Source of the DNA: Flavobacterium araucananum
Lineage (GTDB): Bacteria > Bacteroidota > Bacteroidia > Flavobacteriales > Flavobacteriaceae
Assembly (NCBI RefSeq): GCF_002222055.1
Contig: NZ_MUGS01000021.1
Location: 124,001 to 188,000, forward strand
Reading direction: 5' to 3'
DNA length: 64,000 nt
The translations under genes were made by a program, and so were the position numbers. The notes under the pieces are model-generated. The model made no database searches and was not told the origin of the DNA. It saw only the letters and a list, made by a program, of their open reading frames with translations. Shown here one piece after another: positions 33,899 to 47,200 of this stretch. Numbering within the stretch: the stretch's first letter is position 1; every line of letters starts with the position of its first letter.

Positions 33899-35743
33899 TT
33901 ATCCGTTTATTTTAAGTTTCATTCCTGGTTTAATGTCCCCGTTTTTAATATTATTCCATTTTTTAATATCTGAAATTGTTACTCCGGGATATTTTTTAGA
34001 AATACTATACAACGAGTCTCCTTTTTTGACATAATAATCTTCTCCAAGATCTTTGGTCGAAGTCGCTTTTTTCTTGAATGAATCTATAGACGAAGTCGAA
34101 GCTATTGCTGTATTTACAGCGCTTTCGTCAATGTTTTCAGAAACAACTTTGGTAACTGTAAGGGCTTTGCCTAAACCAATATTGTTTGAAGTCAGACTAT
34201 TTTGTTCTTTTAAGTCCGCAATAGTCATACCGAATTTTTTTGCAATGCTTCCTAAATTATCTCCGGCAGCTACTACATATACATCCAATACTGTTGATGT
34301 TTTCTCTTTTTCATCAACAACAGCAACGGCTTCTTCTGCTTTTTTCTCTATTGCCAGTGTTGCTTTTATTTCTTTAGGATTTTTAACTAATGCTTCTACA
34401 TCTGATTTAATCTTTAAATTTTTTCCTAATGCAACTGCATTTGTTTTAAGATTATTCCATTTTTTTAAGTCGGTAACATTTACATTATACCTGGCGGCAA
34501 TTGCTCCCAGGTTATCTCCTTTACGAACTTTATAAAATTTAACTTCTGTATCTGTATCAATTACTTTTTCAAGTTTTGCTTTTGCTCTTGGCGTTACTTT
34601 CAAAGCCAATTGAGTTGGCATTGTTTTATTACGGGATTGATAGGCTACATAAGCATAAATCTTGTCTTCGTTTGAAACAAAAGTGGCAATTTTATCTTTA
34701 GGTAAACGCAAATAATGCGGTTCTCCCTGATAAAATGGTACAACGTTTAGTTTATAGGAAGGGTTTAAAAGTTGTAATTGTGATTGTGGCATGTCTAACA
34801 AATCTGCGATTTGCTTGAACGACATTTGATTTTTTATCTGAACTGTATCTGTCTCAAAGTTTTTTACTACTGCTCTTTGCGGGTTGATGCCGTGTTCTTT
34901 ATGATATTCAAAAAGATACATGGTTGCTAAAAAAGCGGGAACATAACCTTGGGTTTCTTTTGGAAGGTGTTCACGAATATCCCAGTATTTGGTTTTTCCG
35001 CCACAACGACGAATTGCTTTTGTAACGTTTCCGGGTCCTGAATTGTATGAGGCTAAAACAAGCTCCCAGTCGCCAAAAATGTTAAACATTTTTGTCATGT
35101 ATTCTGATGCGGCTGCTGTAGCTTTAAGTGGGTCGCTACGTTCGTCTATATACGAATCTATTTTAAGGGCATATTGTTTACCGGTTCCGTACATGAATTG
35201 CCAAAGTCCGGTGGCGCCCATTTTAGAAACTGCTTTAGGGTTTAAAGCAGATTCTACAACGGCTAAATATTTTATTTCTAATGGAACGTTTTGTTTTGCA
35301 AAAGCATCCTCAAAAATTGGGAAATAATATTCTGATAAAGCCATTAATCGGGAAAACGATTTTTTTCGATTCTTAAGAAATGACTTTATTATATTCTCTA
35401 AACCCTGATTGTATTCAATGTTAAAAGGTGATTTCTCATTCATCGCCTGCAAACGCTGCTTAAGCAACTCTGTTGGCAACTCTTCATCTACAGTAACATC
35501 TGTGTTGATGGTTTGAATGTCTTTTGTTAAATCATCATAAATATCCAAACTTGCCAATTCGTTCATCCAGAGACTGTCAACACGGGTTGCCATTTCGTCT
35601 CTTTTAAAAGAATTTTTAACGGAATCTAAATAGGATACTTTTACAACTGGTTTTATTTCGAGATTGGTTTTTGAAATATCTTGTGCAAAGACAGACATCG
35701 AAAAAAACACGGAAACCCCTACTGCTAATTTTTTTACAATCAT
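33899..35743 (-). CDS. LysM-containing lytic transglycosylase (MltD-like)
   Basis: This encodes 614 residues from the ATG at 35741-35743, which gives a clean signal peptide (MIVKKLAVGVSVFFSMSVFA). The SLT catalytic domain spans about 140-270: Glu164 in VESALNP is the general acid, with GATGLWQFM and ASYNSGPGNV completing the site. Three C-terminal LysM modules follow (about 405-450, 478-522, 563-612), each opening with YxVxxGDxLxxIA/S. It cleaves peptidoglycan glycan strands non-hydrolytically in the periplasm. A partly degenerate LysM-like segment lies between catalytic domain and first module. It heads a unit with the DUF4837 lipoprotein. Confidence 0.95.
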   Translation of the reverse strand: MIVKKLAVGVSVFFSMSVFAQDISKTNLEIKPVVKVSYLDSVKNSFKRDEMATRVDSLWMNELASLDIYDDLTKDIQTINTDVTVDEELPTELLKQRLQAMNEKSPFNIEYNQGLENIIKSFLKNRKKSFSRLMALSEYYFPIFEDAFAKQNVPLEIKYLAVVESALNPKAVSKMGATGLWQFMYGTGKQYALKIDSYIDERSDPLKATAAASEYMTKMFNIFGDWELVLASYNSGPGNVTKAIRRCGGKTKYWDIREHLPKETQGYVPAFLATMYLFEYHKEHGINPQRAVVKNFETDTVQIKNQMSFKQIADLLDMPQSQLQLLNPSYKLNVVPFYQGEPHYLRLPKDKIATFVSNEDKIYAYVAYQSRNKTMPTQLALKVTPRAKAKLEKVIDTDTEVKFYKVRKGDNLGAIAARYNVNVTDLKKWNNLKTNAVALGKNLKIKSDVEALVKNPKEIKATLAIEKKAEEAVAVVDEKEKTSTVLDVYVVAAGDNLGSIAKKFGMTIADLKEQNSLTSNNIGLGKALTVTKVVSENIDESAVNTAIASTSSIDSFKKKATSTKDLGEDYYVKKGDSLYSISKKYPGVTISDIKKWNNIKNGDIKPGMKLKING

Positions 35744-35797
35744 ATAACATTTATTTAAAATTCTATAAATCAAATCATTATAGAACTCTTATTTTTG

Positions 35798-35805
35798 CAA
35801 ACTTA
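35798..35805 (-). promoter_or_regulatory. Putative -7 promoter element for the LysM transglycosylase
   Basis: The minus strand reads TAAGTTTG, matching TAnnTTTG, 54 nt before the ATG at 35743. Confidence 0.45.
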
Positions 35806-35853
35806 ACTAGTTTATGGATGTAAACTATCTAAAAAAATGTTAATTGTGAATTT

Positions 35854-37041
35854 TTAGTCCAGAATCGCTGCGATTCCGGGTAAGATTTTTCCTTCTAACA
35901 TTTCCAGCATTGCCCCACCACCAGTGGATACATAGCTCATTTTGTCCTCGAAACCAAATTGTTTTACGGCAGCAACTGAATCTCCTCCTCCTACTAGTGA
36001 AAAGGCTCCGTTTTGTGTCGCTTCGGCAATATAATCTCCTAAAGCAATTGTTCCTTTAGCAAAAGATTCCATCTCGAAAACTCCTAATGGACCGTTCCAT
36101 AAAATAGTTTTTGACTCTAAAATTACTTTTTTGAAGTTCTCTAAAGATTTAGGACCTGCATCAAGACCTTGCCATCCGTCTGGAATTTCTCTTACATCTA
36201 CTACTTTTGTATTTGCTGTATTAGAGAAATCATCTGCTGCGATAACATCAACCGGAATATGAATCTGAACTCCTTTTTCTTTAGCCAATCTTAAAATTTC
36301 AAGTGCTAATTCTTGTTTATCATCTTCGCAAATAGAGTTCCCAATTTTACCACCTTGTGCTTTAATAAACGTAAAAGTCATTCCGCCACCAATGATCATG
36401 TGATCTACTTTGTCTAAGATATTTTCGATAACGGTAATTTTAGAGGAAACTTTTGATCCTCCTAAAACTGCTGTTACCGGTTTTTCGCTATTTTTAAGTA
36501 CTTTGTTTAAACTCTCGATTTCTTTTGCCAATAATGTTCCGAAACATTTTTCGGTTGGAAAAAACTGAGCTATAATAGTTGTCGAAGCGTGTGCTCTGTG
36601 AGCTGTTCCAAAAGCATCGTTTACATAAATGTCTCCAAGCGAAGCCAGTTCTTTTGCAAAAGCAACATCTCCTGCTTCTTCTTCGGCATGAAAACGTAAA
36701 TTTTCTAATAATAAAACTTCTCCTGGTTGTAGGTTTTTAGCAGCTGTTTGGGCTACTTCTCCAACACAGTTTTCAGCAAACTTTACGGGAACGCCTAAAA
36801 CTTGTGAAGCTGTTTTTAAAATATGTTTTAATGAATATTTTTCTTCTACTCCTTTTGGTCTTCCTAAATGCGACATCAAAATTACACTTCCGCCTTGTGC
36901 CAAAATAGCATCAATAGTTGGTTTTGCAGCTTCGATACGTGTAGCATCTGTTACATTAAAATTTTCATCCAGTGGTACATTAAAATCAACACGGATAATT
37001 GCTTTTTTATTTTTAAAATCGAAATCGTTTAAAGTTTTCAT
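35854..37041 (-). CDS. pgk: Phosphoglycerate kinase
   Basis: This encodes 395 residues from the ATG at 37039-37041 ([21 protein letters not shown]). The longer frame to 37077 overlaps the promoter box, so it was rejected. The enzyme converts 1,3-bisphosphoglycerate and ADP to 3-phosphoglycerate and ATP in glycolysis. The substrate-binding RVDFNVPLD, the SHLGRPKG loop, the GGSKVSSKI segment and the nucleotide-binding [12 protein letters not shown] are all present. Length is normal. It is transcribed alone. Confidence 0.97.
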   Translation of the reverse strand: MKTLNDFDFKNKKAIIRVDFNVPLDENFNVTDATRIEAAKPTIDAILAQGGSVILMSHLGRPKGVEEKYSLKHILKTASQVLGVPVKFAENCVGEVAQTAAKNLQPGEVLLLENLRFHAEEEAGDVAFAKELASLGDIYVNDAFGTAHRAHASTTIIAQFFPTEKCFGTLLAKEIESLNKVLKNSEKPVTAVLGGSKVSSKITVIENILDKVDHMIIGGGMTFTFIKAQGGKIGNSICEDDKQELALEILRLAKEKGVQIHIPVDVIAADDFSNTANTKVVDVREIPDGWQGLDAGPKSLENFKKVILESKTILWNGPLGVFEMESFAKGTIALGDYIAEATQNGAFSLVGGGDSVAAVKQFGFEDKMSYVSTGGGAMLEMLEGKILPGIAAILD

Positions 37042-37074
37042 TAGATAATTTTTTAGTTTTTTTTGAAAGAAAAA

Positions 37075-37082
37075 CAAATATA
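37075..37082 (-). promoter_or_regulatory. Putative -7 promoter element for pgk
   Basis: The minus strand reads TATATTTG, matching TAnnTTTG, 33 nt before the pgk ATG. Its position decides the start at 37041 over the longer reading frame. Confidence 0.5.
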
Positions 37083-37190
37083 GAACTTTTAAAGTATCAA
37101 TAAATATAAAAATAAACTATCGATAACAGCGAAAACGTTATAAGTTGAGAAAAAAAACAAATTAGTGATTAAATTGTCGAAAATACATTC

Positions 37191-38165
37191 TTAATCGTGA
37201 ACCGGACTTTGTGTACAAGGACAGTTACTGATTGCCTGCAAGAAATCGAATCCTATCGTTATCGAGTGTGTTCCTGTGTTATAGTTTCCTAAATCGTTGA
37301 ACATTACCTGATAGGAATATCCAAAATAAAATTTAGATTTCATGAAACCTACCATTGGTCCAACTGATAATGGTTTAGGGAACTGGTCGTTTAAGAAACG
37401 GTATGAAACTCCTATCCAGTAGTAATCTTCGTAACGATTGTAACGACGGTACTTAAAGTTAAAATCGGTTGTCGAACGTTTATCACTTGCAAAATATTGG
37501 TAGTAAATAGACGGTTCGTATTCGATACGGCTGTTTTCTCCATCTTTAAAAACATATCCGGAATATACCTGATAGTTAGATAGTAAGTTAGGTTCTACTC
37601 CTCTGTATTTATCGGTATTTTTTCTTAAAACGTTATTGGCATTAAAACTCACATAGAAGCTTTTGTTACGATACAAGGCACTAATGTCAAAGTTGTTATT
37701 GGCATTGTAGCGATTGTCTGTCACGGCAGCATCTATAACGGGATGCTCTATGGTAGTTTCGAATTCATTTGTATCAATACGGAATGTATTGAAGTTATAC
37801 GAAAGCCCAAACGACAAGTATTGCTTTGAATAATAATCTAAAATGATGTGGTGCGCAAAGGAAAGTTTAGCTCCCGTTTGACGCGTGTAACCGTTTCTGT
37901 CATTATAAACTGAGATTCCAACTCCGGAACGATCCAGAACTCTAAAATCAGCATAAAGCGATTGATTGTCGGGTGCATCTTTAATACCCACCCATTGTGT
38001 AAGGCCATTGGCTCTAATTCTAAGGTTATCGCCAATACCGGCAAAGGCTGGTGAGATAACAAAAGGATTGTCCGCTAAATACTGCGTAAAAACTGGTAGG
38101 TTTAACTCTTGGCTGTAACTTGTTGTTACAGCCATGAGTACTAAAGATAAAATAAACTTTTTCAT
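37191..38165 (-). CDS. sprF: PorP/SprF-family type IX secretion protein, SprF
   Basis: This encodes 324 residues from the ATG at 38163-38165, giving a signal peptide MKKFILSLVLMAVTTSYSQ. The remainder is an outer-membrane beta-barrel of the PorP/SprF family: PVFTQYLADNPFVISPAFAGIGDNLRIRANGLTQWVGI, then alternating strands to SITIGFDFLQAI. In F. johnsoniae SprF is needed for SprB to reach the cell surface through the T9SS, and other type B cargo use similar partners. Here it lies 44 nt after the giant sprB gene in the same operon order, so assignment as SprF is by family and synteny. Confidence 0.93.
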   Translation of the reverse strand: MKKFILSLVLMAVTTSYSQELNLPVFTQYLADNPFVISPAFAGIGDNLRIRANGLTQWVGIKDAPDNQSLYADFRVLDRSGVGISVYNDRNGYTRQTGAKLSFAHHIILDYYSKQYLSFGLSYNFNTFRIDTNEFETTIEHPVIDAAVTDNRYNANNNFDISALYRNKSFYVSFNANNVLRKNTDKYRGVEPNLLSNYQVYSGYVFKDGENSRIEYEPSIYYQYFASDKRSTTDFNFKYRRYNRYEDYYWIGVSYRFLNDQFPKPLSVGPMVGFMKSKFYFGYSYQVMFNDLGNYNTGTHSITIGFDFLQAISNCPCTQSPVHD

Positions 38166-38209
38166 TGTGATAATTTTTTTTGACAACATCATTAGGGGCT
38201 CTTATTTTG

Positions 38210-41200
38210 TTATCTGTATAATGTGAAATGTCCTACAAACTCTCTGTCATCTTTCGCGTCATTCAATTTAAGAACATACCAGTAATCTCCTGAAGGTAAT
38301 TCTGCTCCGTTGTATCTACCATCCCATTTTTGACCGTAGTGATACTTAGCTATTATACGACCGTATCTGTCAAAGATAGAGAACTCAAGGTTGTCGTAAA
38401 TATTCGTACAACCAGGACCCCATGTTGTGTTGGTCGCTCCAGCCGGAGTAAAGTAATTATCAAGACAAACATCTATGTAAATCGCAGGAACCGTAATGGT
38501 TACTGTACATCCGTTTTTATCTCTTACTATAACTACATAATCTCCAGATTTGTAGATTTTGTATTTGTTTGAAGATGTAAACGGCTCTCCGTTGAAACTG
38601 TACTCATAAGCAGGGGCTCCACCGGCAGCGGCTACTGTAATTACATTCATTTCTTGTTGTCCTGTAGACAATGCAAGTGTTAACGGATCGTATGCTTTGA
38701 TCTCGAAACTAAATGTTTGCATTTTACAACCATTTGTATGTCTCGCTACAATAAAGTGTTTACCCGGAGCAACATTTGTAAAGATGTGACTTGCCTGGAA
38801 TGGACCACTATCATTGTCAAGTGCAAAATCTATTTGTGTAAGATCTACATTGCTTGCATCAACTGAAATTGTTACCATATTTGATTGTGCATTGTTTACG
38901 CAATCATAGTTAACTTCTGCAGTTGGGTTAAGAACTACCGGCAACGGCATGTTCTCTATAAATTCGAATGTACATCCTTGCGCGTCTTTTACATAAACGG
39001 TATGTACTCCTCCAGAAAGATTTGTAAAGTCGAATATGGTTTGAGTTGCTGTACCTTGAGTATAAGTTCCGTTTTTAACATCAAGACTTACGCTATATGG
39101 TAATGTACCTCCTTTTACTTCTATACTAAATGCTCCGTCTTTATCGTCTTTACAGATTTCCGGAATCATTGAGCCTGCAAGTTCTGTAACGATAAGAGGT
39201 TTAGGTTGTGTAATCTCTACTTTTTCGATTACATAACAGCCATTTTCGTCTTGCGCTATTACAGTGTATATACCCGGTGCAAGTTTATCGAATGTGGTTT
39301 TAACATCAAACTGATCTAAGTCTGGTGAAATAGCATATTTAATAGTTCCTGTACCACCTGATGCAGTAACCAGAATCTGACCGTTGTTTTCTCCAAAACA
39401 AGAAACATTTGTAGGTGTAAACGTTGCCTGGATCGCTGTTGCCGGTTGTTTAATTTCTACCGGGATTGATGTTTGAGCACAATCACCGCTAGCCACTTTT
39501 ACAACATAACTTCCAATTACCAAGTCTTCGAATCTACCGTTGTCCTGTGCTGGACGAACTATGCCACCTGCTGTGTTTTCTAAGGTATAAAGGTAATTTC
39601 CTAAACCACCTGTAGCATTAGCAACAATAACTCCTGTAGCTTCTCCTACACACTTAACAACTGCATTGGTAACATCTAAGTTTACTTCCAGTGGTTGTAA
39701 TGCGTCGATTTTAACTTCATTCGAAATTTTTGCCACACAACCATTAAGGTCTTTTACAAAGTATTGGTATTTACCAACTGCTACCGCAAAGGTAACGGAT
39801 GTTGTAAATGGTACAGTACTATAAGTAGTTCCATCTGCACTATAGGTATATGGTGCTGAACCTCCTGTTGCACTCAACGTAAGTGTTGATTGTGTTGTAC
39901 AAGTTTGTGTAGAGGCTAAAATTAAATTTGGCACTACTTCAGTTGGTTCTGTAATCACAACATTGGCTGTTGTTGTTCCTGAACAGCTGTATCCGTCTGT
40001 AACTGTAATACTGTAAGTTCCTGCTGGTAAACCTGTGAATACCGGATCTTTTTGAGGTCCTGATACAATAACCGGTGTTTCTGACAGTATGTTTAAAGTA
40101 TACATGTAGTTACTTCCCTGACCACCTGTTGGAGGATTTACTGTAATTACTCCTGATCTGTCTCCAAAACAAGATAGTAAAGGCGTATTTGCAAATGCAG
40201 TAACTGTTATTGGAGTAGGAATCACTAACGATACTGTTGTTGAAGCTGGACATCCCTGACCATCTGTAACATTTACCGTATAGTTACCTGCTGTTAATCC
40301 TGTAAAGTTACCATCAGTGTTTTGAGCTACAACTACTCCGCCTAACTCTAATTCGTATTTGTAATTATTATCCCATCCGCCTGTTGCTGAAGCCGAAATC
40401 TCGCCATCATTATTACCTGTTACACAAGTAATGTCAGATTTTGTAGTTGTTACGACCAAAGCTGCTGAAGGTTGTCCTATTGAGAATATCGTGAATACTT
40501 TACAGAATGGGCTTCCTACTAAGGTAGCTTCTACATTGTATTGGCCAGCGATAAGACCACCAATAAGAACTGGTCCTGCATCTGGTGAAGTTCCTGTAAT
40601 AGGCACTGCAATAGGTCCTGTAATAATATAATCGAATATACCCGCATCATTTGTTGGATCTGTCTGATTGTCAACAAAAGTTAAGTTTACGCTTCCGTCA
40701 GCTTTTCCAAAACAAACCTGAGCTACAACCGGAGTTGCAACAATTTCGAATGTATTTGGTGCATTTACATAATGAGCTTCCTGAATTGTACATCCTGTTG
40801 CAGGATTTACAACTGTAATTAAATAATTACCTGCCGGCAATCCTGTAAATATACCTGTCGTATTATTATCTGTATAAGTACTTCCGCCTATTCCTGCAAT
40901 GCTGTATAGCAATTGCGCCGGTGTACCTCCTGTTGTTGCAACAGTTACAGTAATATCTTCATTATTAGTACAAGTAATTGCTTTATTTACTGTTACTGTA
41001 ATATCATCTAAGCTAATAAATGGTTTAATATCTATTACTGATGTAGATGATCCTACACAACCGTTGTCATCAAAAACATTTACAGAATAAATTCCTCCTG
41101 TAAGATCAAATACGGTATACGTATTTGAAGCACTGTTTTGAACTTCAACTCCATTTTTCAAGAATTGATATAAAACATACGTTCCTGATCCTCCAGTTAC

Positions 41201-44200
41201 AGTGTTAACTGTAATTGTTGCATTAACATTTGTATTTGTTCCTGCTGGACAACCAAATTGTGTAAATACAGGATCTGCAACTACAATAACTTTTGGTTCA
41301 ATAATTTCAACATCTTCTAAGTCTTTACAACCTCTTCCAGATGTAACGGTTACGGTATATTGCCCTTTTGGCAATCCTGTAAACACGTTCGATGTTTGAT
41401 TAGGTCTAAGAACTGGCCCTGCTGTAATACTATAGTAGTAAATTGGGTTGTCGTTTTTGCCTGTTTCATCTATCGCTGCTGTAATTGTTCCGTCTGTAAA
41501 TCCGTTACAAGTAACATCTGTATGCGTTAAAACAAATCCGTCAATTGGCGTAGCCGGAATGATATCAAATTCTACTGTTCTCTCACAACCTGTTGTTTGA
41601 TCTGTTACTGTTATTGAATGGTGACCAGGACCAATGTTAACATTAAATAATCCTGTTGGCTGACCAAAGTTACCATCTAAACTATAGCTATAGTTCGCAG
41701 GAGTTGCACCTCCGGTAGCTGTAGCAGTAATAACACCATTGTTGGTATTACAGTCTGGCAATGTTGTTACAACAACATCTAAAACAAGAGCCGGTGAAAT
41801 CTTAATCACTGCTGTTGTTGTTACTTCGCAACCATTACCATCTCTTACTGTTACATCATAAGAACCAGATGTATTAACCGTAAATGTTGGACTAGATTGG
41901 AAACCACTTCCAATACTATATAATATTGGTGCTACTCCTGTAACTCCTGTAACAGTAAATGTATACGTTCCGTTTAATGGATCCGGACATTGACTAAATG
42001 GTGCTACTGATGGAGTTGTTGGCAACGCATCCTCAATAATTGTTTGAGATTTCATCAATGGACATCCGTTAAGATCTTTTACATAAATATCCCAATTCAT
42101 GTTTGCACCATTGTTTGTATCAACTGTAATAACATTGTTTGTTCCAAAAGCAGTTGGAGCAGGTGCTCCTGAAACTACTACTGCATACGTATAAGCAGGA
42201 GTTCCTCCAATAGTTGTAACTGTTATTTGAGCTTTTTTATTATTACAATTTGTATTTGTTGCTGTAGAGGTAAAGTCTAAAGCCGCTGGTTCGTTTATAA
42301 CAAAGTTCACTACCTGGTTCTGACATCCTGAAGTATTGTCTAATACTGTAAATGTGTATGTACCTGCAGTTAAACCTGTATAAGTTATAACATCTCCGTT
42401 TTTAGTAGCTGTTCCTACAACTGGTGATAATGCGTATGTATAATTTGCAGGAGTAATATAATTACTTACTACGAATGCTGCAGTACCTGTGTTTCCTGCA
42501 TTACATAATACATCTGTCAACAATTGAGTTGTTGCTTTTATTTTATCAGATTCTTTTATCACGATGGCTTTGGTTGTACTACAACCATTAACATCTGTAA
42601 CTTTTATTTGATAATTATCTGGCAATAATCCTGTAAAAATACCGGTTGTATTGCTTGTTATTGCCGTTGCTGGCGAAACTATTTCGTATGTATACGGACC
42701 TACACCTCCTGTTACTGTATTTACTGTTGCAGTAGAAACTCCGCCAGCTGTATTACAATAAATTGGTGTTGCAGTAATATTCATGTCCGTTGGTGGTGTG
42801 TAAGGATTTACAACAGCACTTCCTGAAACTCTACATCCGTTGGCATCTATTACTACATAGAATACTGTTCTAGGAGCAACGATAGTACTTACTGTTAAGA
42901 TTGGAGAATCTCCAAAAGTAACTCCGTTATCAAAACTGTATTTGTATCCTGGTGTACCATCCTGAGCCGTTAATGTTACTGTTGCATCTTGTGGAGCATT
43001 AGTTACACTACATCCAAATGGTTTAACTGTAGCATTTGCTATTAAAACAGTTGGTTGTGTAATTGTTACTGTCGCATCAACAACACATTTTTTAGCATCT
43101 CTCACGTGTACGGTATAAGTACCTTGAGTTAATCCTGCAAAAATATTAGATGTTTGGTATGCAACTCCGTCTATACTATACTCGTAAGGAGCAAGTCCGC
43201 TACCAGCAGTGATTGTAATAGTTCCGTTATTGCCTCCGTTACAACTTACGTTGAATTGAGAAGTAGCAATAGTAGGCATCACAATAGGGTTTACCACTAC
43301 AGGTTTAGAAACTGACTGACAGTTTTTGCTATCTGTAACTCTAAAGGTATAGGTTCCCGGAATATTCGTTGTGTATGGAGATGTCGTTGTTGCAAACGCA
43401 CCGCCGTTAAACGAAACTTCATAACTAGTATATGTTGTAGATCCCTGAGTAGCTGTCAATGTAATAGTCGCTAAGTTAGGAGCCGCACATGTTAAATCCT
43501 GAAGTGTTGCATCTAATAATAATTGTTGATCTAATTGGTATACGTATGGAGTAGTTGCATCACAATTGTTAGCATCTCTTACATAGAATGTATATGATCC
43601 CGGTGCATTAAGAACAAAGTCCGGACTTGTCTTGAATCCGTTACCAATACTGTATGTTAATGGACCAACTCCATGACCTACCAATGTTACATTTACTGGA
43701 GAACCATCATAACAAACACCTGTAATTGGGTCGATTGTAGGTTTAGGATCTGTAACAATAGTTATTGGCAATTGTGCTATACATCCGTTTGCATCTTTTA
43801 CATAAGCTATCCAAACTTTAGACGGATCTAAAACAGCATTTGGACTTGCTTTGTAAGCTCCCGGAAGTGGTGCAGTTGGGCTTTCGGCATAAGCATAAGT
43901 ATAACCAGGAGTTCCTCCTGAACCTACTACACTTACTTTTGCACCAAAATTACAATTTGCATTAACATTAGAAACCAGTGTTAATAATAATGGTGTTGCA
44001 GGTTCGCTAACATTTATGTTGGCAGATGCAATACAACCTGTAGCTACATCAACCACATCTATTTTATAGTTTCCTACTGCCAGATTAGTAAGTGTAACTT
44101 TAGGATTAGTGTGTGTTCCTGCAACTGCAACTCCGTTTATAGAGTATGTATAAGTTGTTGCAAAGTTACCTACTGTAAACTCAACAGAACCGTTAGGAGT

Positions 44201-47200
44201 TGCTGCTGTTTCGTTACAACTTACATCTTTTATTAATTGACCAGAAACTGTAATGTTTGTTACTGGTTTTATTGTGTATGATTTCTGGAATGAACATCCG
44301 TTTGCATCTGTTACTTTAAAAACATATGTATCTGGTCCAAGTCCTGCAAAAACATTTGATGTACCGTTATCAACCGTGATTGGTGATACAATTTCATATT
44401 TAGTAATTGCATATCCGCCTACTACAGAAACTGTAACGGTAGTTGTTGGAGCATTACAAGTTATAGCAGCTGCTGCAAATGTTAAGTTTGTAATTTTTTT
44501 GTACGGATTAACCGTTACTGTATTATCAAACGTACATCCTTTAGCATCTTTTACATAGTAATGAATGGTTTGTACTGTACCATTATCCAATACTGTCAAT
44601 GTATTTGCATCATTGTATACCGCAGAACCATCAAAGTTATATTTGTATGGTGCTGTTCCTGTACCTGCAGTTACATTTACTGTTACAACAGCCGGCTGAG
44701 GAACGTTGCTTGCATTACAAGAGTAATCTGCAACGGTTGCTGTAGCCGCAAGAACTGCTGGTTGTGTGATAACAACCGGAGTTGCCGGGTAAAGACAGGA
44801 TTTGGCATCTCTAACTGTAATTACATAATTACCTGCTGGTAAACCTGTAAATACATTTGAAGACTGGAATGGTGATGAAACCGTTCCGTTATTCCAACTA
44901 AATTCAAATGGTCCAACACCAGATGTTGTGTTCACAGTGATTGATCCGTCTGATCCACCATTACAACTAACATTTGTACTTGATGTAGTAACGGTTGGAG
45001 CAGGAATTGCTTCTAGTTTGAAAGCAACATCTGCAAAACAAAGTGTTGTGTTATTACCATCTGTTACTCTAAAGATATAATCTCCTAAAGCACTTGTTGA
45101 GTGAACATTTGTTGTTGGCAAAAATGCGCCTCCGTTATAAGAGTAGCTGTAAACATACGAAGCAGCAGGAGTTGTATTTCCTCCAGTTGCTGTCAAAGTA
45201 ATTTGAGCATTAGGAGTCGCTGTACAATCCAGTTGTTTGGTAACGTCTGCTTTTATTTGTAATTGTGGGTATACGATATAATCAACATTTGCTGTACAAC
45301 CATTTGCATCCTGAATTACTAAATTATAAGTTCCTGAAGCATTAAATGTAAAACTTGGACTTGCCTGGAAAGCACTTCCGTTTACGCTATACATCGCCGG
45401 AGTTTTAGAAACTGTTCCGCTAAAAGTTATTGTAAATGGTGTTCCATCATAACAAATAGGTGCTGCAGGAGCAATAATTGTAGGCTCTGCATCTTTTACT
45501 AATGTTATTGGAGCTGGTTTAATACAGCCATTTGCATCTTTAACATACACGATATAGTTACCCGCATCTCTGTTGAATGTATTGGCAACTGCCCAACCTG
45601 TACTTGTTGCTGTTGGTGCAGGATCTGTATTTAATAATAACTGATAGTTATACGGTGCTGTACCGTCGTGACCAATAGCGCTTATAACTCCTGAAGCAGG
45701 GTTACAATTTGCGTTTTTAGTAACTGAAACTGTAACTGATAAATCAATCGCAGATTCTGTAATGTTAAATTCAGTACTGGCTACACTACATCCTGCATTT
45801 GTAGATCCCGCTGTTTCTTTGACAACTATAATATAATTTCCAAAAGGAAGCGGTCCTAAATCAGTAACGGTAAGAGTACCGTTTGGTGCAATAGTTCCAG
45901 AACCGGTAACTGCCGGAACAACCGGTGTTAACGCTAATGAATTTAAAATTTCATAACTAACGTTTGTACTTGCAGGGTAAACACTTTTGATTGTAAATGA
46001 AACTTTACCATCTTTAGCACCTTTACAAGTAATATTTTGTGCCACTAAACTATTTACTGCCAATGTCGAATTCGTAGGGATTGGGAATTGAGCTGTTTCA
46101 TAATAGTAACAACCTGTTCCTTGATCGTGTACGATAAAAGTGTATTTAACACCTGGCAATAAATTAGGTATTGTTGTTTTTTTACTTTTAAAACCATCTT
46201 CATCATACCAAGGCAAAGCTGTTGGACCTGTGTAGATCATTCCAGGGCCTGTATAAATAGCAAAATGGAAAGGACCATCACCTGTTATGTTCGTAGATGC
46301 AGCTCCAATCGCTACAACCGCAGATCCTAATGTAGAACAATCTGCCGGAGGTGGCGTTACTGTAATATCTAAGTCATCCGGTGGTGATGCTACTAGTACA
46401 TTTTGCTCGATGTTTGTACAACCGTTTGCATCTGTAATAATAATTTGATATAAACCAAAGTCAACAACTTCAAACACAGCTGTTGCTCCTGTTTGATTCG
46501 AAATTTGTTTGTTATATCCATTTACTCCCGTTACATGGTAGATATAATTTGGACTACCTCCTGTAACTGAATTAATTGTAATAGATCCTAAAGAGATACC
46601 TCCTGTAGTACAAGTAATTGGAGTAACGGTACGAACAACAACAATTTTTGTTGGTTGAGCAATTGAGATATTCTGAGTAGCAAAACATCCTTTTGCATCT
46701 GTTACCTTCACGGTATAATTTCCGGCAGTTAAACCAGACGTTTGTGTACCGTAATCCTGACCTGTTGTGTTATTGAAAACATTGTATACAAATGGTGCTA
46801 AACCTTTTGTATTATCAATTGTAATTGCAATAGAACCATTTGTATCACCATTACATAAAAGTGGTGTAGTACTAAGGTTTGTAATCACTGGTGTTACGGT
46901 TGGATTTACAACAATTGGTGTTGTTGTTGTAGCCGTACAACCATTGGCATCTGTTACTGTAAAAGTATAAGATCCCGGTGTGTTTGTGGTGAAAACATTT
47001 CCTGCAAAAGTTCCTGTAGCAGGAGAGCTTGTATACGTATATGTTGTACTGTTTCCGTTTGTAGCAGTCAAAGTTATTTGAGCAGCAGTAGGAGTACTAC
47101 ACGTAATATCTTTATCCAGTTTAGCTGATAAAGTTAGTTTATCGAAAACGGTAACTGCAGTACTAGAAGCTCTACAACCATTAGCATCCTCGATAATTAT